Origin: Marisa cornuarietis
Lineage: Eukaryota > Mollusca > Gastropoda > Architaenioglossa > Ampullariidae
DNA: 64,000 bases
Assembly (NCBI GenBank): GCA_004794655.1
Contig: SMMW01000080.1
Coordinates: forward strand, 148,501-212,500
Reading direction: 5' to 3'
How positions within the stretch are numbered: position 1 is the first letter of the stretch; the number at the start of each line of letters is the position of its first letter. Under the pieces are notes generated by a model, which worked only from the letters and a program-made list of their open reading frames with translations, was not told the DNA's origin and did no database searches. This document shows positions 13,301 through 23,780 of the stretch, one piece after another. Position numbers and translations under genes: made by a program.

Positions 13301-16300
13301 TCATGATTAATAATTTATCAAGGGTTGCCTAGCAAGTAGCTAGTTTTAGTCAAGTGTAGCATGCTAACACCCTACCCTTAAAAACCCACTTCCAAAAAGT
13401 AAAAGCTGCCATCTCTGGTAACAGAATAATCACAAAATGGCTACTAGTAACAGTCAAAAAGTTACAAAGTACATAACTTTTTGATTTATAGGGAAGTGAG
13501 ATGCTACAGACCACACCTTTGTTTAGGCCAGGGCAGTGCCCCTTGCCTAGCCCTTGCTGACTTTCCTTTCCCAAGCCTCCTAGAAATCAGGACCCACACT
13601 CATATTAAATCAACTAGTGTGCTTGCCCCTGACCTCTGACACCAGTGATCTAACCTCTTCGGGATGTTTCTGCTAAAAGTTATGATTAGTAAATCTACAA
13701 TTATATATTTTATGTTTATAGTTATGTAGATCTGTATGCCTATATATTTATATATTTAATTATATTTAATTATACTGGTATTTATATTACAATTTTACCT
13801 GTGTATGTAACTTATAAGCATAGATAATGTTCACCAAAGAAATGTGCTAATAAAATGACTATAGCTGAGTAAATGAACTACCCACAGATTGTTTATTGAA
13901 AACTTTGTCCAAATCAGTCTTGAAAAAAAACCCATCTCACTGATAAAATATGATTGTTTAAGCCAGCTAGCAAACTTTTGTCTCTAAAACTTATGGTACC
14001 ATGCCAAACTATGAAGTTAAATGCAAGCCTGAAGCAAGCAAGAATGAAATTCTGCAGGCAAGCTTAACTAAGCAAACATGAGAGCAGAAACCTTGTCCAA
14101 AAAATGAAATGACCAAAGTAGACAGTATGTTCAAACAGTGTCCATGGTAAGCAGTGTAGAATGCGTCCCAGAAAACAGAAAAGATCTGAATATATAACAA
14201 TAATAAATAACATAATAAATATGTAGCACATCCTGTTTATGCTGCCTGTGCTTTTCCCCAAAATTTGCTACCCCCCCATCTTTCAAGATGAAAGTACCTA
14301 CATTACCATCACTACTATAACTTGAAAAAGGAAAGGCAGGAATGTGTACTAATATCAACATTAGCAAAAATCTTTGGGAGATTCTGGATCATTCTGGATT
14401 GCTTGTCACACAGTTAAGGACTTCATTGGCACTGGGTGCTTTCATAATGCACGCTGCTGTATCTGCTCATGATTATGCCATGACACATTCTGTCTGAATT
14501 TTCTGAGATCTGAAGTTATGGGAATAGCTGATACTGAAAACACATAGCAATTTATTTTTTTTAAATGTCTTAAGTGAAGTAAAGAGAAGTTCTTTTTGCA
14601 TGCATGAAGATTTAGAAACCTGATTAACACCCACCACTGGTTCGTGCAGCTGTGAAAGCCACATGCTGGCGGCAAGGTTTCACCAGCCTCAGGGTAGCAT
14701 TGCATACATTTGGATCACCCTTCCTTAGGGTCAGTTGTCGCTCTCGCTGACTGCTGGACTCACTGCACTCTGACCATGGTCCTTTGTCGTACTTGCAAGC
14801 TGTTCCCAAAGATCAAACCCACTTACGGATTTCCCCACAGGTGAATGGAACTTCCCAAAGACATACCACAGATAATTATTGTCAGTATGACTAGATGCGT
14901 TATCTCTTCTTGTTCAAGAAGTATTGTTTAAACAATCCCCGAGTCCTAGCAATAAACATAACTGATTAGCTAAGTACTGTTAAAGCTGAAATGATTTTTC
15001 AAATGCTTGTCTTGTACCCAAATGTGTTCAATCTTTAAAAGCCAGTTTTCATATTAGTAGCCTTATAGTCACTACCTCTAATCCTCCACACTTCAGCCAA
15101 AGAAAAACCAGGCATGCAAGCTTTTGCACCTTAGTCCTGCAGCTTTTGGATAACTTGCAGCAAAGCCTAAGAAGCCATCAACAGCCAACAATACTCACGT
15201 TTCTTGCACTTCTTTGTGATGGTCTTTTTGGGGAGACACACAGATGCATCACCTTTCTTCAGTGTTAGCTCCCTTGTCCGGGTGTTTGTACTGGCATCAC
15301 AGTCAGACCAGCTCCCCTTGAAGTATTTGCATGCTTGAAACAGAATAAAATTACCTTCGACTGTGCCAGCTTTTCCTTCCCTAACATATTCTTTTAACGC
15401 TTAATATTCTTAGCTTGTTATGTCTAGTCCCCTATCTTATCTCTCATGTTAAGCCTATAGCCTAGTCATCCATCTGGAACTCCCAAGCATTATATCCCTC
15501 CACAGTAAGACCCACATCTTCAACACCAATGTGAAGGCAGTTCTACTGTATGACTCCAAAACCTGGAGTGATAAACACCATCAACAACAAGCTCCAGACC
15601 TCTACAAACCGATGCCTTCACCATATCCTGGGAACAAGATGACCTGAAAAGATCTCCAATAGCAGCCTGTGGAAAAGAACTAACCAGAATGCCACTAATC
15701 AAGACATCAAAAAGCGCAAGTGGGGCTGGATAGGACGCACCCCTGCGCAAACCAGGGGAAGAGGAGAGTTGGGAGGCCAAAACAGACTTGAAGAAGATCA
15801 GTACAGAGCGAGGCAAAGGATGCCGGAACCACATGGGCCCAACTGAGGGGGGCTGCCCAAAACCAGCTCTGCTGGCGAGGTGTTGTTGCGCCCCTATGCT
15901 CCTTGAGGAGTAACAAGGAATGGTGATGATAGCCAATAACCTCTGACCTGCATACCACAATCTATCTGTGTGCCCACAATGGACACAAGACAAGACCTCT
16001 GAGCCTTTAGCAATAATAAACACAAGATTTGGACATGCAGGAAAGAGAGGTCTTAGCGTGACCAGCTAGTAAGTAGGTTACAGGCTTGAACAAGTTAAAA
16101 CCTTGAGTTCTCCCTTCTTTTGTCCACAGCTCTCTCAGTGTAGCTTCCTCACACCCAGCTGCTAGTCTTCAACCCATTTTTTAAAGGCAAACCCAAGTCA
16201 AACTTAAATAATGCTGTAAGTTTCCGACATATTAACACAACAGTTGCTATAAAAATGTATAGGGAATCATATAAGTCTTGCTATCACCCGACCCCAACCA

Positions 16301-19300
16301 TGTATTCTTGAAAATACCCTTTTTTATTTTAACAATGTATTATTACTTTTTTTGGGTCTAGCAGCCTTGTTTCTCCTTCGAGCTTTGCAGGATGCAGTTT
16401 TTGTGTGTGTAGCAGGACAACTTGCAGGCTGGCCTGGCTCCAGGTTCATGACCTTTGTTTTCACAGTGTCACTAGGGGTACACTCAGACCACTGGCTGTT
16501 GCGAACATATTTGCAGCCTGCAATTGTGAATGTTCTAGTATTAATATGTGGTGTTCTGGTATTGACCTGTGGTGCTCTGAGAACAAATATTGTAAAGCTG
16601 AACACATTTTCCAAGTCTATTAATTTTTAATTTGATAGACAGCACTAATATCACTTTGTCATGTTCAGTGCAACTTGTTGTCTCACCTAAATATTGATTT
16701 TTATGTAACATTCCACGCAAATTTGATAGGTATATCACAGTGGAGTAATATTAGACCAATTAATCCAAAAGTACTAAGTAAAGTCTAAAATGTGTACTGC
16801 ATCTATTTATAGGGCTGGCTGCCTTGCTGTGATATAGCCTTAGTTGCTGGCTCGGTGTAAAACACCACTTTCTGCCCTCCCTCAGTATCTTACTGCTTGC
16901 CAAAAATGGTAAATCAATTTATATATATCCTCATGGATATTCTAATGATTTGTTATGAATAATGTGATGTGTCCAGTTTATGCAGAAAACATTTCCAATT
17001 CCATGTATCTCGTATACAACCTTAAAAATAATTTTATTTAGTGCTTTGTGGAAGTGGTAGTTATTTTTTTACTTGTCATGAGGTATGATCCTTTTTTATG
17101 ACAAAATGTTAATGCAGTTGTTTTTATTTCCAAAAAGGTTTCAGATAGGACTAAGTGATCATCTATACTATCTTACAAAGTACAGATCAAAAGAAAATGA
17201 TTTTTTTTTTTACTGAACCTGCACATATTATGCTGTAAGCACAGACTTTACACTCAAAGGACCAGCACAGTTCATGATTTTGCATGCAGTTCATCAAACA
17301 TCAATACCATAGGATATATCATCATTCCCTACCTGCACACCAGAAAGCCTCAATATCAATGAAGAAAAATAATTTAAGCTCAACGAGTTAAAGTTTAAAC
17401 CTGCCTTTTTTCTTTGATTGGTCAGGCTTGTTTCTTTTTCCAGATCTGCAGGGAGCTGTTTTAGTCCGTGTGGGAGGACATGTGGCAGGCTGACCTGGCT
17501 TTAGGGTCATGACTTTTGTCTTTGTTAGAGTGTTAGGTCCACACTCAGACCATGGACTAATGCGTGAATACCTGCAGTCTGATATCAAAACAAAAGCATA
17601 TCAATTTATATATGTGTAGAAGTATATCTTTGTGTGCACACACACATATATGCATGCAAATGTGTCTGCCCACCTTCAACCCTGTCCTACCTTGTATTCC
17701 CACCAAGTTAATACTCTTATCAAAAGATCCTTCTTAAGTTTCCAGTATGAAGAAATCCCACCTGTTACAGGAAAATTCTCCGATCAATGATGCATTGGGG
17801 GTAGGGTACATTTCTGCTGAACCTAAAATGTCAACTGAGGTAATTACTCCATCCCAGACTCTCACTGCTCTCTCAATGAGAGATGTACTCCTCTCCTTCT
17901 CTCTCATGATTGTAATGATTGTCTACCACTAGTAACTTCTGCAAAGCTACACTGTGGTATCACAATTACATTTTACTTCCATTATACATTTAACATCTCA
18001 AAGAAAAAATGTTCATTTCCAAAATAATGCCTGCGAACATGAAGATATAATGTGTTCTTTGGGTTCAGTTGCCGGGACCTCAGTTAAGCCATCCTTTATA
18101 ATGTCCCAGTCAAGATATTTGCATTAGACAAATGGTTATGAAACTGCCTGGGGAAACCGAGAGAGAGTCTGCAAACTGCTTTAACTTAAATTTGTTATCT
18201 GAGATATATTACTGTCTTGACTGAATCTGTAATATCTTGAATGTATTGGTGTTTTTTCAATTATGTTTATGGTGACTGGCAAACTCAAAAATATGATATT
18301 TTAAAAAATAAACTGTTGATAGCTCAGCTACGGCAGAGGATAATATAAAGAGTAATCACTCACTCATAGAATGTCAGTTTCTCATTAATGGAATTGGAAG
18401 ACATTAACTAAAAATCTTCTATCATGGTAAACAGTTGAAAATTTCCTGAACCAAGATCATACTGATTTAACTAACACAAAGCTCTAACAAGACTGGAACT
18501 GGTTAGACAAACGGCTACATTATGCCAAGTGAAGAAGTAATATTTGACCATAGAGTCAAGGAGACTCAACAGCATGAACACACATGCACTCTTAAGAAAA
18601 CAGTATCTCACCAGCCGACTGGCTGCTGATGCCATTGTTCACACCATCATCTGTAGTGCAAGACTGGTGATATACCTGAGTTGGAGGACAGTTCTCTCCC
18701 TTTTTCAGCTGAAATGTCACACTCCTCATGTTGGTGCCAGGATCACAGTCTGATATAATGCCTTTACGAAAGTATTTACATTCTGGACAGAAAAATTCAA
18801 ACATCTCAGGCACACATTCAGGGCTGGTAAAATTGAAGACTACCAAGAATTAGAAACACAAAATGTGTTCTCTAGATGTAAATCTATGCTCTCATTGATT
18901 TTCCAGTGGCATTTAAAAATGCTTAAACTAATCTGGCTTTTCTTAACACAGTCACTCAAACTCCATTTTCAGTAGTGCTGCTTGTTGGAAGTAGCATGCA
19001 AAGTATGATTTATATACAGTTACATCTGCATCAGAGGTTGAAAATCATGCTTGGTGGCTTTGGTGAGTTTATGTTCTTGAGATGGCTTTTGCTATCACTG
19101 GAAAAACAATTCTCAAAAATACCAAGAAGGCTGCTGTGAAAGCAAACTACTATTGTGGACTACATGCTGCTTTGGACAAGGATCTTTCATGAGACTTGGT
19201 TTTTTTGTACACTTGCCCTTTTTAGATACTTACTGTTACGCCGAGGCTGTGCTTGGTTGGATCTGTTACGCTGGCGGCGGTGTCGACGACTACCTAGCAC

Positions 19301-19357
19301 CATCCCCATTGTCATCAACAGTGCCAGCAGCAACACCAATGGTACTTCTAGCCTCAT
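10224..19357 (-). CDS. Secreted multi-domain pleiotrophin/midkine-like protein
   Basis: PTN/MK proteins are secreted heparin- and glycosaminoglycan-binding growth factors that act at the cell surface and in the matrix. This gene has a signal-peptide exon (19234-19357) and nine exons, each coding one PTN/MK module with four cysteines and a CKY...WSxCD type core. These are 18612-18782, 17388-17578, 16324-16517, 15199-15333, 14635-14799, 12415-12546, 12010-12147, 10768-10914 and 10224-10354. Every intron between modules is phase 1. The second module exon has no usable phase-1 donor and ends in TAA; the third can end in TAA or use a weak GTAATA donor. Reading signal exon, D1, D3 and D4-D9 gives an open frame of 437 aa; skipping D3 gives 380 aa. 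Signal exon, D1 and D2 give 161 aa, close to human pleiotrophin (168 aa). Any non-coding first exon must lie above 19361. Family assignment is firm; isoform structure is inferred. Confidence 0.88.
10768..10914 (-). CDS. PTN/MK domain 8 exon
   Basis: A GGGTAG acceptor precedes CKYSTGPWSDCDSETKERMR. The core contains LVSGNATKC and RRRCHKPNGE, and the donor is GTAAGG, phase 1. NAT is a potential N-glycosylation sequon. Confidence 0.84.
11555..11605 (+). repeat. Retroposon-like 3' tail in an intron
   Basis: The stretch ending in TTGCCCTTGTGGATAAATAA and a TATTG-rich run resembles the 3' end of non-LTR retroposons, which often close with short AT-rich tandem repeats. Only this tail is recognisable and its body was not identified. 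Confidence 0.3.
12010..12147 (-). CDS. PTN/MK domain 7 exon
   Basis: The exon begins CHFTRGEWSPCNASFIKTRT, where His replaces Lys after the first Cys. It continues RGNPTTCERSRTITKSCGKK and uses a GTGTGT donor, phase 1. NAS is a potential N-glycosylation sequon. All four cysteines are present. Confidence 0.83.
12415..12546 (-). CDS. PTN/MK domain 6 exon
   Basis: After GTTATTCTTTTTGGATACAG the exon reads CRYKPSDWGECDNRTHTMVR, with MGDPDLC and RRCK at the end. The donor is C before GTGGGT, phase 1. NRT within the module is a potential N-glycosylation sequon. Confidence 0.83.
14635..14799 (-). CDS. PTN/MK domain 5 exon
   Basis: The exon reads CKYDKGPWSECSESSSQRER, then LTLRKGDPNVC and VKPC, with a short tail after the last cysteine. 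Two phase-1 donors are possible at the end, GTGGGT at 14634 or GTGGTG at 14637, three bases apart. The exact end is uncertain by one codon. Confidence 0.83.
15199..15333 (-). CDS. PTN/MK domain 4 exon
   Basis: The acceptor TTTATTCTGTTTCAAG precedes CKYFKGSWSDCDASTNTRTR and a TLKKGD core, then CLPKKTITKKCKK. The donor is C before GTGAGT, phase 1. It is the module closest to the family consensus, with all four cysteines, the Trp and the T-L-K-K-G-D strand intact. Confidence 0.87.
15505..15935 (+). mobile_element. LINE (non-LTR retrotransposon) 3' fragment
   Basis: Plus-strand translation gives pieces of a reverse transcriptase C-terminal region: FNTNVKAVLLYDSKTW, an RRVGRP-type basic stretch and NQLCWRGVVAPLCSLR. 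Stops and frame changes break it, so it is inactive. It sits in a PTN/MK intron, antisense to that gene. The minus-strand open frame over 15520-16023 is a shadow of it. Confidence 0.65.
16324..16517 (-). CDS. PTN/MK domain 3 exon, duplicate of domain 2, terminal or internal
   Basis: This exon is the closest relative of domain 2: CKYVRNSQWSECTPSD, then a KTKVM-LxPGQPA-CP core shared with it, then a basic tail with KARRRNKAARPKK. It can end at TAA (16324-16326), with AATAAA overlapping the stop. It can also splice at AAAAAAA before GTAATA at 16347, a weak donor that restores phase 1. Both uses are open; RNA would decide. Confidence 0.75.
16800..16867 (+). mobile_element. SINE 3' part (tRNA-derived family), truncated
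   Basis: The block GGGCTGGCTGCCTTGCTGTG and the following GCTGGCTCGGTGTAAAACACC match the 3' half of the SINEs at 60447 and 61771. The tRNA-like head is missing. Confidence 0.6.
17388..17578 (-). CDS. PTN/MK domain 2 exon, probable alternative last exon
   Basis: The exon begins CRYSRISPWSECGPNT and runs into a basic tail CRSGKRNKPDQSKKKGRFKL, then TAA. The only GT near the end (GGCAG before GTTTAA) is phase 2, whereas every neighbouring acceptor is phase 1. Splicing onward would shift the frame. The simplest reading is a terminal exon giving a two-domain protein with a Lys/Arg tail. No AATAAA was seen close downstream, so its poly(A) site is uncertain. Confidence 0.78.
18612..18782 (-). CDS. 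PTN/MK domain 1 exon (divergent)
   Basis: The acceptor TTTTTCTGTCCAG precedes CKYFRKGIISDCDPGTNMRS. Four cysteines are kept, but the usual Trp before the second Cys is Ile (GIISDC in place of W-S-E-C). A tail rich in D, N, G and S follows the last cysteine, before a GTGAGA donor. It is phase 1 on both sides and common to every inferred isoform. Confidence 0.82.
19234..19357 (-). CDS. PTN/MK gene exon 1: signal peptide and basic linker
   Basis: The ATG at 19357 opens MRLEVPLVLLLALLMTMGMV, a clear hydrophobic signal sequence. A strongly basic linker rich in R, Q and N follows (SRRHRRQRNRSNQ). A ttttttctgtgcacag acceptor lies just before the ATG, so a 5' UTR exon probably joins at 19361. An ATG 12 bases further up is in frame but would lie inside that acceptor. 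The exon ends AAC A before GTAAGT, phase 1. Confidence 0.82.
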
Positions 19358-19626
19358 AATTCTGTGCACAGAAAAAACTTATCACTGTTAATTCTATAAT
19401 AGCTGGGGTAATGGTGCAAGGGCGAAATGCTGCAATGCTGTTTTTTTCTTTTTTTGCCATCAGAAAATGAATATACATGAAAAGGATAGCATGCTAAAAT
19501 TGTTGAAAATAAATTTTTTTAAAATCGATCATTGGGAAAATAACAGTAATATATGACCACCGAAGCATTCATTTCAAATTGAAGTGTAAATCTGCTTTCA
19601 GAAGAACAGTTTTTGGTGGCTGGTAC

Positions 19627-19790
19627 CAGGGCCAGCCGAGGGTAACTGGAGGCCCTAGGCGAAGTGAATTTGGTGGCTCCAAATAAACTAGAAAAATAAA
19701 AAATAAACACCGAAAAAATTCCTGTGCGAGGCCCCCACCAATCGGAGGCCCTAGGCAGCTGCCTAGTTTGTCTATACCTATGGTTTGGAA
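19627..19790. mobile_element. Non-autonomous DNA transposon-like element (hAT-like, tentative)
   Basis: The segment opens with CAGGGCCAGC, and GGAGGCCCTAGGC occurs twice, at both ends of an AT-rich core. CAGGG-type ends with a CCTAGGC motif are seen in hAT-like non-autonomous elements. Target-site duplications were not identified, so family and ends are tentative. Confidence 0.35.
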
Positions 19791-20212
19791 GACACCCTAG
19801 CAGTTCTTCTCTTGCATTCAGTTTACAGCTATGGGCTATGGTGTAGAGCACTTTCTGTACAATATGCACAATAGGCAAAGTAAATGCAGAGGCACCTATT
19901 TCCAGTCCATAGTATGGCACATGAAGGCAAGCACTAAGCACTCCCTTTTAGGGAAGGAAGAATATATTTCTACCAGCAGTGTAATAAATGTGCAGCACAC
20001 AGGACAGGGCAGATTTGTATTTCATAATCTATTGTTAACATTCCTAAAATAATTAGTTCGGACGAGAAAAACGCTAACCCCATGCCTAACATTTTATTTT
20101 CCAGTTTTATAGATGGTAAATGTTTCTGAAAAAAATAACAAAATTCTGGCATTTGGCAAAAAATTATCTAACATTTCATATTTTCCCCATTCAACCCTCT
20201 CTCCCGTACACA

Positions 20213-20256
20213 CGTTGTTGTGGCCCTATGCTCCTTGAGGAGTAACAAGGAATAAA
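20213..20256 (+). mobile_element. LINE 3' tail remnant
   Basis: The sequence GGCCCTATGCTCCTTGAGGA and the following AGTAACAAGGAAT repeat the end of the LINE fragment at 15886-15920 almost exactly. It is a short leftover of a second copy. Confidence 0.5.
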
Positions 20257-23200
20257 CTAAACACACACACGTGCATGCTTGTTAGCTAAACTTCCATTAT
20301 GGCACAAACATGCTAAATGACACCCTCTTTCACATCTTTCAACTTTCCAATGATGGGCATTAAGGTGTCAACTTCAACATCACTCTCCCTCTTCTGCCTG
20401 TCAGACTCAGAGCCTTTGTTAAGGCAGCTCAGCAACAAGTTAGCTCTATACAAGCCAGCAAAATAACCATTTTATGAGAAAAACTTGAAAAATGTTACAT
20501 CTTCATGCCCACATTTCTCTTCCTGACAAATTGTCCCCCCTCTATTCTTCCCTGCACTCCTCTTCCAGCCTGATGGTTTGCATTGAGGTCTGCACTGTGT
20601 GGCCTTTGCAGGGCTTAAAAAAAATCAAAATGTCAAAATGTGGGCCATCCCCACAGTTGAGCCCAGCCAATGGAATTCCACGTATCCTAAAACTAAGCAT
20701 TCTGGTCCACATCCCTTAACCTCACATCTTTTCTAGTCAACTGCCAGTGTAACAGCTCTGGGGATAGGAAGGGCAAAAAAAGCTTTTCAAAACACAAAAA
20801 CCAAAACTGGTAAAAAAGCATACAGGAGGAATAGATAAGACTATTACTAATTAGCAATGCCTTTAATGCACAGTCTGCAGTACACAATAACGTATATAAA
20901 ATATAAATGGTAAAGGCAGTTCAATCTAGAAGTTATAGTTAATTAGAAAAATAGAAATGGATATTTTAAGACTCATTACAGGAATTTAAATTGTGATCCT
21001 TTCATCACCAGCTACAGTACTGTAGATTTTTTTAAAATCCTTATTTACATGCTGAGATCTTATTAACTAATCAACATCTGATTTATTCAACCTGCTTTAA
21101 CACTGTACTATTACAGTTGTATATTTGTGTTGTGGCTAAATAAACTGACATAAAAATTTAAGTAAGCATGTAAAGAATGTCTGACAAAAAATTATTATTA
21201 AAATGTATGGCACTGAGTGCAAGCCAAGCAAACAATTAGTAAACAATGATGATCAGACACAAACCAGAACATGAATGGTTCTACTGACAGTGATAGTAAA
21301 GCCTAAAAAATTATCACTGTCATTAAAGGAATGTGAAGGTGCACATATTTCTCCTAATAATTGACTAAGCACAATTCAAGAAAGTATTTCCTCAAACCGG
21401 GGTGAATACCCTTCTGTTCTTGAGATATGCCCACAAACAACATCTCGCATAGAAAGAGGTTAACAAAACAAACATCAGGATATCATGTGGATAAGTTTGC
21501 AATGTGAAGGACACAGCCAATTTTTTTACTTTTAATGTATGCTCATTTTTAAGACTTCATTTTGATTGAGTGCAGTTTCACTCTAGGGTTTTAAGAATTT
21601 TTCTAGGACAGTATCTCCAATAGTCTTGTAACCCATAATGACACTAAAACCATAAACTCACTGAAAAAATGCCCTACTTCCTGCCTTACAAGTTTGTGCC
21701 TTGATCTAACAGAGTAGCCTTGGACTCAGGCATCAATTCTGCAAGAAGACCCCAGAACCCACCTAGATGAGAGCTGCTGGTGTGATAGAAGATAACAATC
21801 AGACTTTTGTTTATCTAGCTTTTACTTCTGATCCTCCTCCCCAAGAGGCCAAAATTTGAAGTCTCCCTCTTCAGCCCTTCTAAGTTTTCACTAGAGACGT
21901 CTATTTGTCCTGTCTGATTTGTTTCTGCCCTGCTTTCTCTCCCTCTCCCCACCCACCTTTCCCCATGCACACACATGTGCACAGGCATGTACGTACACCA
22001 CTTAGCAGTAACCTTTCTATTTTTTCCTCTGGCCTAAACACTTTTTCTTTCCAATCCCTGTAAACTAGAACTTAGGGTTGGGGTGACGGTGTCAATGGTG
22101 CAAACCTTAGTTTTAACCCACACCCTCAACCTTTCCTCATTTACTCTGGGTTCTCAGGCCACTTTTATCTCAATCTCACTTTCCTATGTTTTAACATAAG
22201 AAAAAAATGAACCCTGTTTCCTATAATACCTTCTCCAAAGATTGATCATTAGATTCTTCCAGATTGTGGACCTCTCTTCTCTTGCCACTGTAATGGAAAA
22301 TCTGCCAAAACTTCTCAAACCAGTTCCACCAGGGCACCCAAGAAAATGCAGAGTAGTTAACAAAAGATGTAAACCTTCCAAGCCCACTTGTTTACACCAG
22401 CCTTAGTATTACCTGCAGCATTGTTCTTTGTTCTTGATCCGAAGAAGTCTCCCCTATAATTACACTTGCTAGATTTCACCATCTTGTTTCGAAGCCAGCA
22501 ACCTCCTTGAAGACTTTTATCTTGTCTGGTTCCATACAGTTTTCCAAGCACAGCCATGTGGTGGCCATGCTGTTACAGTTTCTTCTGCTGAAACAGTGAG
22601 AATCTTGCCAACCTGCCAGCTCTGGTTGGCCATGCTGACAGGTAAAGGGCTTGTCTCAGGTTACCCCTTTCACACTTCTGTTCTTGCTTGCCAGCTTGTC
22701 TGAATATGATTTGCCACACAGCTATCAGCCCGTTTGATGTGATGCACACCTTATCAACCTTCTCAGTTCTTGAGAGCTTGTTGGCATCTGAGCCTGCAGA
22801 CCCTTCCTCCATACCTTGCTCCCTCATTTCAAAAATGATCTGAACTTCTTGAAAGCCAATCTGCACAGACATCCAAGCGCCAGGAACCGCAGAGACTTTG
22901 GCTTTGAAAATTATCTGTCATCTCATCAGAAGACTTTAATCTTGTCTTCAAAGCACTTATTTTGCTGACTGTTTTGGCAGGGGAAAAACCCAAGAACCCC
23001 CCCCAAAAAAAAAAAAACAACAAAAAACAAAACAACAAAAAACAAAAAAACTTTGGACAGAGATGAGAAAACGGAAAAGCAAAGTCATGTTTCATAATTC
23101 AAAATTCATAAAACCTAAGCTCAAACTCAAATAAAAAATCAAAGTATATAATTGTCATTCATTTTGGAACAGATTTTCAAAAATAGTGTTTGATAGAGAG

Positions 23201-23780
23201 CACACTAAGCAGGATAAGAAGACCATAACCAGGCTTCAAAATATGTATTAGTCTGGCTTGTCACATCAAAGTATGTATTAGTCTGGCACTTATATCAACT
23301 CTGATGAGACATGACAAGTGGGAGAAATGTAGAACAGTCATTTCAGGGCATATTAACCCTCTGATGTTCATGTATGGAAAGGAGCTAAAACGCTAATCCA
23401 ACAGTTTTATTCACTTGAAATTAACTGGGTACAAAGGTAAGGCTAAATAGCCTTCTGCATGTGGCAACATTAATTATACATTGAGACAAACTGAAAAGGT
23501 TTCATTCAAAGTTACCTTTTTGTCTTCAACTGCATTGTGCCTGCTTGTACATGCATAGGGGAACACACAAAAAGGCATGTAGACACCCAACCACACAAAG
23601 AAAGGAGTTATCTTTAATAGTAACCAGTACTTAATCCTTCTAATATAAAATAAAGTCAAATCTTATCCTAACAAGGCTGAAGGTAAAGCACCATTCAACC
23701 AACTCCTAAATTCACTTTGACTTGAAAAAGCTGAAAAGTTGTGAAAATCTTCAAGTTTAAGGCCCAAGTCTGGCAGCCTG

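Larger units (their letters stand above)
19362..23780. other. Upstream region of the PTN/MK gene, non-coding
   Basis: No coding exon was recognised. The region should hold the 5' UTR exon(s) and promoter of the PTN/MK gene unless they lie still further right. It contains the hAT-like element (19627-19790), a 45-base LINE tail (20213-20256) and poly-purine/pyrimidine runs near 23000. Confidence 0.45.

Noticed and set aside
15520..16023. Long minus-strand open frame (167 codons)
   Set aside because: It is antisense to a LINE 3' fragment, has no recognisable domain, and lies in an intron of the PTN/MK gene.
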